The notes beneath the pieces are model-generated. The model was not told the origin of the DNA. It did not search any database and saw nothing but the letters and a program-made list of their open reading frames with translations. Below are positions 9,642-20,841 of a stretch of 64,000 nt of DNA, piece after piece. This DNA comes from Achromobacter dolens (lineage in GTDB: Bacteria > Pseudomonadota > Gammaproteobacteria > Burkholderiales > Burkholderiaceae_B), in contig NZ_CADIJW010000018.1 of assembly GCF_902859745.1 (NCBI RefSeq), positions 1-64,000 of the forward strand, read 5' to 3'. The translations under genes and the position numbers were made by a program. Numbering within the stretch: position 1 is the first letter of the stretch; every line of letters begins with the position of its first letter.

Positions 9642-10607
9642 GTGAATGCGCATATCGTGAAAGCCGCGAGTCTGGCCATCGTCGCCGCCACGCTGACGGC
9701 GGCTTCGTCCGCCTGGGCCGAGGACGTCGAGGGCTCCCGCGACCATCCCGCCCTGACGCGTTTCGAGGGCGCCGAGATCCGTGCCTACGAATTCAAGGAC
9801 TACGACGAAGCCGTGATGCCCAACCAGCCCATCACCCGCGAAAGCGAGGCCAGGGGCCTGACGCTGGAAGGCAAGCTGACGCGCATCGCCTATCGCATCG
9901 ATGGCAAGAAGTCGGCGCTGGAGGTCTATCGCAACTATCAAGGCGCGCTGCAGGCCGGCGGCTTCAAGACGCTGTTCGAATGCAAGGGCGACGAGCAGTG
10001 CGGCGGCGACTTCCAGTCGTTCGTCCTGAACAGCGGCAAGGTCAGCCAGCCGGGGCAGGGCGACGCGGCGTTCGGCGGCAAGTACTACGCGGTGCTGGCC
10101 AAGAAAGAGGCGCCCACCGGCGACATCTACGTGTTCCTGGATGTGATGGACGACACCTCCAACAACATCACGCCGGTGTTCCAGCAGGTGATCGAGACCA
10201 AGCCCATGCAGACCGGCCAGGTCAAGGTGCTGGACATGGCCGCCATGCAGAAGTCGCTGGCCGAATCGGGCCGCGTCGCGGTCTACGGCGTCTACTTCGA
10301 TACCGACAAGGCCGAGGTCAAGCCCGAGTCCAAGGCCGCGCTCGACGAGATGGGCAAGCTGCTCAACGCCAACCCGAAGCTGAAGGTCTACGTGGTCGGC
10401 CACACCGACAACCAGGGCACGCTGGCCGGCAACCTGGACCTGTCGCAAAAGCGCGCCGACGCCGTGGTCAAGGCGCTGGAAGCGGGCTACAAGATCCCGG
10501 CCGCGCGCCTGTCGGCGCGGGGCGTGGCCTCGCTGGCGCCGGTGGCGGCCAACGACGCCGAGGCCGGCCGCGCCAAGAACCGCCGGGTCGAACTGGTCGC
10601 GCAATGA
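9642..10607 (+). CDS. OmpA-family protein with N-terminal DUF4892-like region
   Basis: Protein of 321 residues from GTG 9642 (GGGAG about 11 bases upstream). It has a signal peptide ending about SSAWA, an N-terminal region with GSRDHPALTRFEGAEI resembling DUF4892 proteins, and a C-terminal OmpA peptidoglycan-binding domain: VYGVYFDTDKAEVKPES, VVGHTDNQGT, LSQKRADAVVKAL and AKNRRVEL. The protein probably sits in the periplasm or outer membrane, attached to cell wall. No beta-barrel repeat is evident. An alternative GTG lies at 9657. Confidence 0.82.
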   Translation: MNAHIVKAASLAIVAATLTAASSAWAEDVEGSRDHPALTRFEGAEIRAYEFKDYDEAVMPNQPITRESEARGLTLEGKLTRIAYRIDGKKSALEVYRNYQGALQAGGFKTLFECKGDEQCGGDFQSFVLNSGKVSQPGQGDAAFGGKYYAVLAKKEAPTGDIYVFLDVMDDTSNNITPVFQQVIETKPMQTGQVKVLDMAAMQKSLAESGRVAVYGVYFDTDKAEVKPESKAALDEMGKLLNANPKLKVYVVGHTDNQGTLAGNLDLSQKRADAVVKALEAGYKIPAARLSARGVASLAPVAANDAEAGRAKNRRVELVAQ

Positions 10608-10654
10608 TGGGGTGAGCCTGCCACGCGTCGCGATGGCAGGCGGCGCGCGGCCAT

Positions 10655-10690
10655 GAAAAAAGCCCCTGGAACCTCGGTTCCAGGGGCTTT
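10655..10690. terminator. Bidirectional terminator between OmpA-family gene and acnA
   Basis: Stem AAGCCCCTGGAACC / GGTTCCAGGGGCTT with a short TCG-like loop, preceded by an A run and followed by TTT, between two convergent genes. Confidence 0.88.
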
Positions 10691-10708
10691 GCCTTTGCGG
10701 CCCGCGCG

Positions 10709-13414
<2,706 letters not shown>

Positions 13415-13509
13415 GATGGACTCCGTGGTTTTGCCCGCGTAAAGCCGGCATTTTCAGGCGTTTCGACGCGTTTGTCATTCCGGGCGACAGCGGCGCGGGT
13501 TCGGTCTGT

Positions 13510-13530
13510 GTCTTATATCTTATATAAGAC
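13510..13530. promoter_or_regulatory. Perfect inverted repeat upstream of acnA
   Basis: Two 9-bp arms, GTCTTATAT and ATATAAGAC, separated by 3 bp, about 95 bp upstream of the acnA start in an otherwise GC-rich stretch. Symmetry and AT content resemble GntR/FCD-family operators. No matching regulator lies next to it; the GntR genes in this window have visibly different presumptive sites. Confidence 0.65.
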
Positions 13531-13661
13531 TTGAAGGGCGCGTCAAAGTTCCCGCCCGCGCCGGCCTGCGGGTTGCGCGGCGGTCGCGCAAACCCCTACT
13601 GTGCGGCAGCCGCGTCGTCCCTGCAAGTCCCCTTTTTTTAACAAAGAAGTCCTACAAGCGC

Positions 13662-13806
13662 ATGGCGGCGGGAGCCGGGGTCGTGCCGCGCGGCACGCCG
13701 CCGGTCGAGGCGGACAAGCTGCGCGAGGCAGTGGCCGCGGTGATGCGCCAGGCGGATTTCCGCGACCGCTTCCAGGCGCAAGGCCTGGTGATCCAGGCGC
13801 CGCGCC
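13662..13806 (+). pseudogene. Relic of a Bug/TctC-family solute receptor (C-terminal piece)
   Basis: Translating from ATG 13662 gives a segment with VVPRGTPPVEADKLREAV followed by AAVMRQADFRDRFQAQGL, the typical C-terminal helix pair of tripartite-tricarboxylate (Bug) receptors, which bind carboxylates in the periplasm. The similarity stops at about 13806, where the reading frame runs into the 3' end of the convergent LysR gene. There is no N-terminal lobe or signal peptide, so it is a decayed remnant, not a functional gene. The rest of the 390-bp interval between acnA and the LysR gene carries only the acnA operator region. Confidence 0.55.
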
Positions 13807-14715
13807 TCAGGCCAGCAAGGCCGGCATTTCCGCCGCCGCGAAATCCAGGAAACGCCGCAGGGCCAGCGGCGCGCCGCGGCGGGCGGGCATGACCGCGTAG
13901 ATGCGCGCCGGGTCAGCGCGCCAGGCGGGCAGCAGTTGCGCCAGGTCGCCCCTGGCCAGGGAGCCGGCGCAGAGATAGTGGGGCAGCAGCGCCACGCCCA
14001 GGCCGGCGCGCGCCATCTCGCGCAGCGCCGCGAGGTTGCTGCTGAGGCAGCGGGGGCGGAATTCGATCGACTCGGCTTCGCCCGCGGGGCCGGTGAAATG
14101 CCAGCTTTGCGGGCTGTCCTGGGTGGCGTGGGCCAGCAGCGGCAACGCGCTCAGTTCGCGCGGATGGCGCGGCGCGGCCCGGGCCATCTCCGGAGCCGCC
14201 ACCAGGATCAGCGGCACCGGCGCCAGTTCGCGCGCCACCAGCCTCGAATCCGTGAGCGAGGCGCCCTGGGCGCGGAAGGCCAGGTCATAGCCTTCGCCCA
14301 CCAGGTCGATGATCTGGTCGCGGGTGTCCAGCAATACCCGCACGCCGGGGTGCTTCAGGCAGAAGCGCGACACCAATTCGCCCAGCAGGGACACGGCCAG
14401 GGCGGAGGGGGCGGTCATGCGCAGCAGGCCGCTGGGCGTGTCGCCCATCGCCGCCGCCAGGTCGAAGGCGCTGCGGGCCTCGCGCGCCATCGCCAGCGCA
14501 TGCACGTAGATCTGCTCGCCCATGGGCGTGAGCGAGACGCGGCGGGTGTTGCGTTGCAGCAACCGCAGGCCCAGCCGCGTCTCCAGCTCGGCCACGCGCC
14601 GGCTGAGTTTGGAACGCTGCATATTGAGCACGCGGGCGGCGGCGGAGAAACCGCCTTTTTCCACTACCTCGGTGAAAAGCAGCAGGTCGTCGAGATGATG
14701 GATATAGGAATGCAT
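13807..14715 (-). CDS. LysR-family transcriptional regulator
   Basis: Protein of 302 residues. The N-terminal winged helix (about 8-65) contains LLLFTEVVEKGGFSAAARVL and SKLSRRVAELETRLGLRLLQR, and the C-terminal half is a periplasmic-binding-like effector domain. It is of the CrgA/PecT-like LysR subclass (RRVSLTPMGE, ARLGV-type). It is divergently arranged with a pirin gene, whose transcription it probably controls. ATG 14715 gives the expected short leader before the HTH. Confidence 0.92.
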   Translation of the reverse strand: MHSYIHHLDDLLLFTEVVEKGGFSAAARVLNMQRSKLSRRVAELETRLGLRLLQRNTRRVSLTPMGEQIYVHALAMAREARSAFDLAAAMGDTPSGLLRMTAPSALAVSLLGELVSRFCLKHPGVRVLLDTRDQIIDLVGEGYDLAFRAQGASLTDSRLVARELAPVPLILVAAPEMARAAPRHPRELSALPLLAHATQDSPQSWHFTGPAGEAESIEFRPRCLSSNLAALREMARAGLGVALLPHYLCAGSLARGDLAQLLPAWRADPARIYAVMPARRGAPLALRRFLDFAAAEMPALLA

Positions 14716-14833
14716 GGGCCAGGTTGGGGAATTGTCCTGTAACGCAGGACAATTATTCCTGAAATTAGCGTCTACTGTGCCGGACGCGGAACCCATAAGC
14801 TCTGCGCCACCCAAAAATCCAGGCAGCAGCTCC

Positions 14834-15805
14834 TTGACCATCCGCCTCAGTCCGCCCGTGGCCAAGCCGTTCGAGCCCGCGGGCGACGCCTGTTCGTTCC
14901 GGCAATTCCGCCAACCCGATTTTCCGCGCGGCATGTCGCCGCTGGTGCTGGCGGAGCATTTCGTCATGACCGGCCCCAGCTTCGCGCCGCACCCCCACGC
15001 CGGCATGTCGGCCGTGACGCTATTGCTGGAAGACAGCCGCGGCGCCCTGCGCAGCCGAGACAGCATGGACAACGACCATGAGATCCGGGCCGGCGACCTG
15101 CATTGGACCGTGGCCGGACGCGGCGTGATCCACGATCAGCAGCCCGTGGGAGAGTCGCGCCTGAACGGGGTGCGGTTGTACGTCAACCTGCCGCAGCGGC
15201 TCAAGTCGCTGCCGCCCGAGGCCTCGTTGCTGCGCGCCTGGGAGATGCCGGTCCTGCAGGGCGACGCCGGCCGCGTGCGGGTGGTGTCGGGCCGCTACGA
15301 TGGCTGGGAAGCGCCGCTGGCCACCCCCGAGCCGTTGTTGATCCTGGATGGCTGGCTGCGCCCGGGGGCGTCGCGGCTGGTGACGCTGCCGGCCGGCTGG
15401 AACGCCTGGCTATACGCGGTCCACGGCGAACTGGGAGTGCGGGCCCGCCACCAGATCACGGCGCCGGCGCGCCCGCCGGCGGATCTCGGGACGCGCCCGA
15501 TGGCGCCGTTCCGGCCGCGCGGCCGGGGGGCGGTGGCGGACAGGCGCGTCCCCGATCCCGATTTCGCCATCCTGCCGCCGGGGGCGGCGCTGACGGCCAC
15601 GGCGGATCGCGATGGGCTGCTGCAACTGCTGGCGGCCGGAGCGCCGGTTCATTTCCTCCTGGTGGCGGGGCGGGCCATCGACGAGCCCGTGATCCAGCGC
15701 GGGCCGTTCGTCATGGCGGACGCGCGGGCCCTGGGGCGGACCATGGCGGCCTACGAAGCCGGGGAATTCGGCCGACTGCGCGACCCGGCGGACCTGCCGG
15801 GTTGA
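14834..15805 (+). CDS. Pirin family protein
   Basis: Cupin-fold pirin with the metal-site motif HPHAGMSAVTLLLEDSRG, then GDLHWTVAGRGVIHDQQP, and a second cupin half. Bacterial pirins include quercetin dioxygenases and redox-sensing partners; the role here is unknown. The start is uncertain: the open frame reaches ATG 14714, which would overlap the divergent LysR start and leave no promoter space. TTG 14834 or GTG 14858 look more likely because the homologous region begins there. The C-terminal half has an Arg/Pro-rich stretch (about RPRGRGAV) unusual for pirins. Confidence 0.75.
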   Translation: MTIRLSPPVAKPFEPAGDACSFRQFRQPDFPRGMSPLVLAEHFVMTGPSFAPHPHAGMSAVTLLLEDSRGALRSRDSMDNDHEIRAGDLHWTVAGRGVIHDQQPVGESRLNGVRLYVNLPQRLKSLPPEASLLRAWEMPVLQGDAGRVRVVSGRYDGWEAPLATPEPLLILDGWLRPGASRLVTLPAGWNAWLYAVHGELGVRARHQITAPARPPADLGTRPMAPFRPRGRGAVADRRVPDPDFAILPPGAALTATADRDGLLQLLAAGAPVHFLLVAGRAIDEPVIQRGPFVMADARALGRTMAAYEAGEFGRLRDPADLPG

Positions 15806-15904
15806 CGAGCCCCGCGGGCTGGGCGCAAGCCGGCGTCGCGGACAACCATCGGAAACTAATCGTTGTAAGCGAGCAACAAAGCTGTCGTCCATATTAAGGG
15901 ACGC

Positions 15905-15923
15905 AATGAGAATGATTTCGTTT
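15905..15923. promoter_or_regulatory. Candidate Fur box upstream of TonB receptor
   Basis: AATGAGAATGATTTCGTT matches the Fur consensus well in its GA-GAAT-G-ATT core, in a locally AT-rich stretch (GTTTTATATAGAATC) that looks like a promoter. It is about 170 bp before the siderophore-receptor start. Confidence 0.6.
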
Positions 15924-16094
15924 TATATAGAATCGACCCCGCACGATCTCAATCTCCCTTGGTGAACGGACTCCACAAGACCGGCATGGCCGGCTTTGCG
16001 GCAGTTCGAATGGCAAGCCGTTACCCCGCGTGACCCTCATCGGGATTGTTGCGATCCCTGCTTCCTGCGAAGCGCCCGCCTACCGATTCCCGAT

Positions 16095-18296
16095 ATGAAA
16101 ATACGAACTCTTGCGTGCGTGGTTGCGGCCCTGCCGTACACCGCCCTCCATGCCCAATCCGCCGCGCCCGCCGCCGACGGCTCCGTCGTCTCCATGGAGG
16201 CAATCAAGGTCGAGGCCAGCGCCGACGCTTCGGCCGGCGGCCTGGCCCAGCCCTACGCGGGCGGCCAGGTGGCCCGCGGCGGCCGCGTCGGCGTGCTGGG
16301 CACGCAGGACATCATGAGCACGCCGTTCAGCATCACCAGCTACACCAACGAGCTGATCCAGGACAAGCAGGCGCGCAGCGTCGGCGACGTGCTGCAGAAC
16401 GATCCGGGCGTGCGCGTGGCGCGCGGCTTCGGCAATTTCCAGGAGTCGTACTTCATCCGCGGCTTCATCCTCAGTTCGGATGACGTGGCCTACAACGGCC
16501 TGTACAGCCTGCTGCCGCGCCAGTACATCGCCACCGAACTGTTCGAGCGCGTCGAAGTGCTGCGCGGCGCGTCGGCCTTCCTGACGGGGGCGGCGCCCAG
16601 CGGCGGCGGCATCGGCGGCGTCATCAACCTGGTGCCCAAGCGCGCGCCCAACGAGCCGCTCACCCGCTTCACCACCGGCGTGTCCAGCGGCGGCCAGTTC
16701 TCCGTGTCGACCGACATCGCGCGCCGTTTCGGGCCGGACGACAGCACCGGTATCCGCCTGAACGTCGCCAACCGCAGCGGCGACACCGGCATCGATGACG
16801 AACATTCCCGCACCAGCCTGGTGTCGTTGGGCCTGGACTGGCGCTCGGCCGACACGCGGTTGTCGGCGGATATCGGCTGGCAGGAGAACAAGCTCAAGCG
16901 CGCGCGGCCGAACATTAGTGTTGTGGGCCTGAAGGACCATGTGCCCGATGCGCCTGATGCCAGTTCCAATTACGCGCAGCCGTGGTCGTACTCCAATGAA
17001 CGCGATGTCTTCGGGACGATTCGCGCAGAGCACGATTTCAGCGACAAGCTTACCGGCTGGGCCGCCTTTGGTATGCGCCGTAGCGATGAGGCGAATTCGC
17101 TGGGCAACATCAATCTGACCAATGCCTATTCGGGCGCCAGCAATTTCTATCGCTTTGACAACACCCGCAAGGACAACGTCAATACGGGTGAGTTGGGGCT
17201 GCGTGCCAAGGTTCGGACGGGACCCGTGGGGCATGAATTCGTGGTGTCGGCGTCCTTCTTCGACTTGAAAACGAAGAATGCCTACATCATGGATGCAGGG
17301 AACAAGTTTCCGACCAATATCTACGATCCACAGTCATATGACAAACCGGCTTTCAGCGCGGGAGCGTCGCGGGGCAATGATATTGACGATCCTGCTCTTC
17401 AGGCGCGTACGCGGCTCAGCAGCTATGCACTCGGCGACACGTTGTCATTCCTGGACGACAAGGTGCTGCTGACGCTGGGCATTCGCCACCAGCGCCTGTC
17501 CTCGCGCAGCTATGCCTACAACACCGGCAAGGAGCAGGGCTCCTACGACGCCAGCCACAACTCGCCGGCCGCCGGCATTGTCTTCAAGGTGGCGCCGAGC
17601 GTGTCGTTGTATGCCAACTACATCGAAGCCCTGGTGGCCGGCGGTACCGCTCCGCTTAGGGCAAATGACAAGCCCGTGCCCAACGGCGGCGAGAGCCTGC
17701 AGCCTTACGTTTCCAAGCAAAAGGAAATCGGCGTCAAGTACGACGGCGGCGGCCTGGGCGCGGGCCTGGCGCTGTTCTCCACCGACAAGCCGCGCGCGGC
17801 CTATGACGCGTCCAATCGGTTCACCGCCTCCGGCAAGGACCGCCACCAGGGCATCGAGCTGACCGTGTTCGGCGAGCCGATCGACCGCGTGCGCGTGCTG
17901 GGCGGCCTGACCTTCCTGGACGCCAAGCAGCGTTCCACCGGCAACAGCGCCATCGACGGCAACCGCGTCATCGGCGTGCCGCGCTTCCAGGCCAACCTGG
18001 GCGCGGAATGGGACATCCCCGGCGTGCAGGGCCTGGCCGTGGACGGCCGCGTGGTCTACACCGGCGCCTCCTATGCGGACGACGCCAACACCCTCAAGGT
18101 GCCCGGCTGGACCCGCTTCGACGCCGGCCTGCGCTACATGATGGACGTGGACGGCCACGTGGTGACGCTGCGCGCCCGCGTCGAGAATATCGCCAACCGC
18201 AACTACTGGTCGTCGGTGGGCGGCTACCCGGGCAACGGTTACCTGGTGCTGGGCGGCCCGCGCACCTTCTCGCTGAGCGCCAGCATGGACTTCTGA
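16095..18296 (+). CDS. TonB-dependent siderophore receptor
   Basis: Protein of 733 residues with signal peptide ending about TALHAQ, plug domain (TPFSITSYTNELIQDKQARS, VEVLRGASAFLTG, GGVINLVPKR) and a 22-strand-type barrel ending in SASMDF with terminal Phe. This matches the TonB-dependent siderophore receptor family (FhuA/FpvA/FoxA group). A Fur-like box lies upstream. The central part, about 16.9-17.4 kb, has distinctly more A/T at third positions than the flanks, suggesting recombination of the ligand-contacting loops. No siderophore synthesis genes are nearby, so a xenosiderophore is plausible. Confidence 0.93.
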   Translation: MKIRTLACVVAALPYTALHAQSAAPAADGSVVSMEAIKVEASADASAGGLAQPYAGGQVARGGRVGVLGTQDIMSTPFSITSYTNELIQDKQARSVGDVLQNDPGVRVARGFGNFQESYFIRGFILSSDDVAYNGLYSLLPRQYIATELFERVEVLRGASAFLTGAAPSGGGIGGVINLVPKRAPNEPLTRFTTGVSSGGQFSVSTDIARRFGPDDSTGIRLNVANRSGDTGIDDEHSRTSLVSLGLDWRSADTRLSADIGWQENKLKRARPNISVVGLKDHVPDAPDASSNYAQPWSYSNERDVFGTIRAEHDFSDKLTGWAAFGMRRSDEANSLGNINLTNAYSGASNFYRFDNTRKDNVNTGELGLRAKVRTGPVGHEFVVSASFFDLKTKNAYIMDAGNKFPTNIYDPQSYDKPAFSAGASRGNDIDDPALQARTRLSSYALGDTLSFLDDKVLLTLGIRHQRLSSRSYAYNTGKEQGSYDASHNSPAAGIVFKVAPSVSLYANYIEALVAGGTAPLRANDKPVPNGGESLQPYVSKQKEIGVKYDGGGLGAGLALFSTDKPRAAYDASNRFTASGKDRHQGIELTVFGEPIDRVRVLGGLTFLDAKQRSTGNSAIDGNRVIGVPRFQANLGAEWDIPGVQGLAVDGRVVYTGASYADDANTLKVPGWTRFDAGLRYMMDVDGHVVTLRARVENIANRNYWSSVGGYPGNGYLVLGGPRTFSLSASMDF

Positions 18297-18357
18297 GCGC
18301 GGATGCCCGCCGCCCGGCGGGCGCCGCGCAGGCCAGGAAAAGCAACGCCCCGGCGGT

Positions 18358-19125
18358 CTAGGTCATCAACCAGCCGCCCGCCACGTCCAGCACCTGCCCG
18401 GTCACGAACCGCGCCTGGTCCGAGGCGAAGAACAGGCAGGCGTCGGCCACTTCCTCGGGCGTGCCGAGCCGGCGCAGCGCGGTGACCTCGGCCACGGCGT
18501 CGTTGATCTCCTTGGGCACGCTTTTCAGCAGCGGCGTGCTGATGCGCCCCGGCGCCAGGCCGTTGACGGTGACGTCGTGCTCGCCCAGTTCCGCGGCCCA
18601 GTGGCGCGTCAGGCCCAGCAGCGCCGCCTTGGTGGCGGCGTAGTGCGCGGCGACGATGTCGCAATAGGCCTTGCCCGCCACCGACGACATGTTGATCACG
18701 CGCCCCTGGCGCTGGCGCACCATGTGCGGCGTGGCCAGGTGGGTCATGTAGAACACGCTGTTCAGGTTGACCGCCACCACCTTGTCCCATTCGCCCGGCG
18801 TCATCTCCCAGACCTTCAGCGCGCGGCCGTCGGTCTTGGGCGAGATGCCGACGTTGTTGACCAGGATGGTGGCGGGGCCGAGGTCGCGGGTGATGCGGTC
18901 ATACGCAGCCTGGCACTGGTCGAAGTGCGAGACATCGGCGTGCACGAAGCTCACGGCATGGCCGCGCTTTTTCAGCTCCCTCTCATAGGCCTGGCCGCCC
19001 TGCGAATTGAAGTCGATCAGCCCGACCTTGCCGCCTTCGGCCAGGAAGCCCTCGACGATGGCCGAACCGATGCCGCCGACGGCGCCGGTGACGATGATGA
19101 CCTGATCCTGGAAGCGCGCGCTCAT
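18358..19125 (-). CDS. Short-chain dehydrogenase/reductase (FabG-like)
   Basis: Protein of 255 residues with classical SDR features: TGAVGGIG cofactor loop (13-20), NNVG (90-93), and Tyr162-x3-Lys166 catalytic pair with an upstream Ser. It resembles acetoacetyl-CoA reductase/3-oxoacyl reductase types, hence NAD(P)-dependent oxidation or reduction of a hydroxy/keto group. The start codon overlaps the stop of the upstream quinone-oxidoreductase-like gene by four bases, so it is the last cistron of the ABC transporter operon. Substrate not evident. Confidence 0.9.
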   Translation of the reverse strand: MSARFQDQVIIVTGAVGGIGSAIVEGFLAEGGKVGLIDFNSQGGQAYERELKKRGHAVSFVHADVSHFDQCQAAYDRITRDLGPATILVNNVGISPKTDGRALKVWEMTPGEWDKVVAVNLNSVFYMTHLATPHMVRQRQGRVINMSSVAGKAYCDIVAAHYAATKAALLGLTRHWAAELGEHDVTVNGLAPGRISTPLLKSVPKEINDAVAEVTALRRLGTPEEVADACLFFASDQARFVTGQVLDVAGGWLMT

Positions 19126-20117
19126 GCCCGCACCTTCAACATGATCTTGCCGATGTGCCGGCTGCTTTCCATCAGCGCGTGGGCCTGGGCCGCTTCTTCC
19201 AGCGGGAACACCTGGTGGATCAGCGGCAGGCAGCGCCCCTGTTCCATCAGCGGCAGCACCTTGTCGGCCAGCGCCTGGGCGATGGCGCCCTTGTCTTCGT
19301 CCGAACGCGGCCGCAGGGTGGAGCCGGTGAACGACAGCCGGCGGGTCATGATGGGCAGGGCGTCGATTTCGGCCTTGCTGCCTTCCAGGAAGGCGATCTG
19401 CACCAGCCGGCCATTCACCGCCAGCAGGCGGAGATTCTTGTTGATGTAGGCGCCGCCAACCATGTCGAGGATCACGTCCACGCCCTGGCCGCCGGTGGCC
19501 TGGCGGACCTCCGCCTCGAAGTCGGTGTCGCGGTAGATCAGCGCGTGCTGCGCGCCGGCCTTCAGGCAGGCCTCGGCCTTCTCCTGGTTGCCCACCGTGG
19601 TCCAGACCTCGGCGCCGAAGGCGCGCGCCAGTTGGATCGCGGTCAGGCCGATGCCGCTGGAGCCGCCATGCACCAGGAACTTCTCGCCGGCCGCGAGGCG
19701 GGCGCGCTCGAACACGTTGGTCCAGACGGTGAAATAGTTTTCCGGGATGGCGGCGGCGGACAGCAGGTCCAGGCCGCGCGGCACCGGCAGGCAGTGGCGC
19801 TCGTCGGCCAGGCAGTACTGCGCGTAGCCGCCGCCGGGCGTCAGCGCGCAGACCCGGTCGCCAACCTGCCAGCGCGTGGCGTCGGGACCGACGGCGACGA
19901 TGGTGCCCGCGACCTCCAGTCCCAGGTAGGGCGAGGCGCCGGGCGGCGGCGGATACGAGCCCGAGCGTTGCAGCACGTCGGGGCGGTTGACGCCGGCGTA
20001 GGCCACCTCGATCAGCACCTGGCGGCCGGCGGGCGCGGCCATCTCGCGTTCGGCCAGGCGCAGGCAATCGGGCGCGCCGCCGGTGCCGTGGTCGATGAAT
20101 GTGCAGCGTAGAGACAT
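19122..20117 (-). CDS. NAD(P)H:quinone oxidoreductase-like (zinc-free MDR)
   Basis: Protein of 331 residues of the medium-chain dehydrogenase family without the zinc-binding cysteines, typical of quinone oxidoreductase/PIG3-like enzymes. NADPH motif HGGSSGIGLTA (150-160), AGVNRPDVLQRSG and NYFTVWTN are characteristic. It probably reduces quinones or enones, or acts as enoyl reductase on a pathway intermediate. ATG 20117 matches the family N-terminus and sits 19 bp after livF; it overlaps the SDR start. Confidence 0.9.
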   Translation of the reverse strand: MSLRCTFIDHGTGGAPDCLRLAEREMAAPAGRQVLIEVAYAGVNRPDVLQRSGSYPPPPGASPYLGLEVAGTIVAVGPDATRWQVGDRVCALTPGGGYAQYCLADERHCLPVPRGLDLLSAAAIPENYFTVWTNVFERARLAAGEKFLVHGGSSGIGLTAIQLARAFGAEVWTTVGNQEKAEACLKAGAQHALIYRDTDFEAEVRQATGGQGVDVILDMVGGAYINKNLRLLAVNGRLVQIAFLEGSKAEIDALPIMTRRLSFTGSTLRPRSDEDKGAIAQALADKVLPLMEQGRCLPLIHQVFPLEEAAQAHALMESSRHIGKIMLKVRA

Positions 20118-20136
20118 GAATGCGGTCCTTCGGATT

Positions 20137-20841
20137 TCAGTGGCCCAGATAGGCCTTCTTGACATGGGGATCGGCCAGCAGCTCGGCGCCGGTGCCCGTG
20201 CGCACGATGGCGCCGTTCTCCAGCACGTAGCCGCGGTCGGCCAGGCGCAGCGTGCGGAACACGTTCTGCTCCACCAGCAGCACCGTGACGCCGTGGGACG
20301 TGACGTCGTGGATGATGTCGAACATCTGCTGCACCAGCAGCGGCGACAGGCCCAGCGAGGGCTCGTCGAACACTAGCAGCTTGGGATCGGCCATCATGCC
20401 GCGCGCGATCGCCACCATCTGCTGCTCGCCGCCGGACAGCGAGCCGGCGTACTGCCCCAGGCGCTCGCGCACCCGCGGGAAGATCCGCAGCACTTCCTCC
20501 AGCTTGCGCTGCACGATGGGGCGGGCGGCGCGCTTGTACGAGCCCATCAGCAGGTTGTCGCGCACCGTGAAGTGCGGGAACAACTGGCGGCCTTCGGGAA
20601 TCATGGTGATCCCGGCGTCGACGATGTCGTAGGGCGTGCGGTTGGTCAGGTCGCGGCCCTCGAACTCGACCCGGCCGGCGGTGGCGGGAACCACGCCGCA
20701 CAGCGTCTTCAGGGTGGTGGTCTTGCCGGCGCCGTTGGCGCCGATCAGCGTCACGATCTCGCCGGCATTGACCTCGAAGTTCAGGCCGTTGAGCACCTGG
20801 CTCTTGCCGTAGCCCGACGACAGATCCGAAACCTTAAGCAT
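20137..20841 (-). CDS. livF: Branched-chain-type ABC transporter ATPase (LivF)
   Basis: Protein of 234 residues with Walker A GANGAGKT, signature LSGGEQQ, Walker B LLVFDEPSLGLSP and the LivF-type DRGYVLENG tail. It couples ATP hydrolysis to uptake together with the fused permease-ATPase. Its start overlaps the end of that gene by 8 bp. Substrate is set by the binding protein; despite the family name it need not be an amino acid. Confidence 0.93.
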   Translation of the reverse strand: MLKVSDLSSGYGKSQVLNGLNFEVNAGEIVTLIGANGAGKTTTLKTLCGVVPATAGRVEFEGRDLTNRTPYDIVDAGITMIPEGRQLFPHFTVRDNLLMGSYKRAARPIVQRKLEEVLRIFPRVRERLGQYAGSLSGGEQQMVAIARGMMADPKLLVFDEPSLGLSPLLVQQMFDIIHDVTSHGVTVLLVEQNVFRTLRLADRGYVLENGAIVRTGTGAELLADPHVKKAYLGH

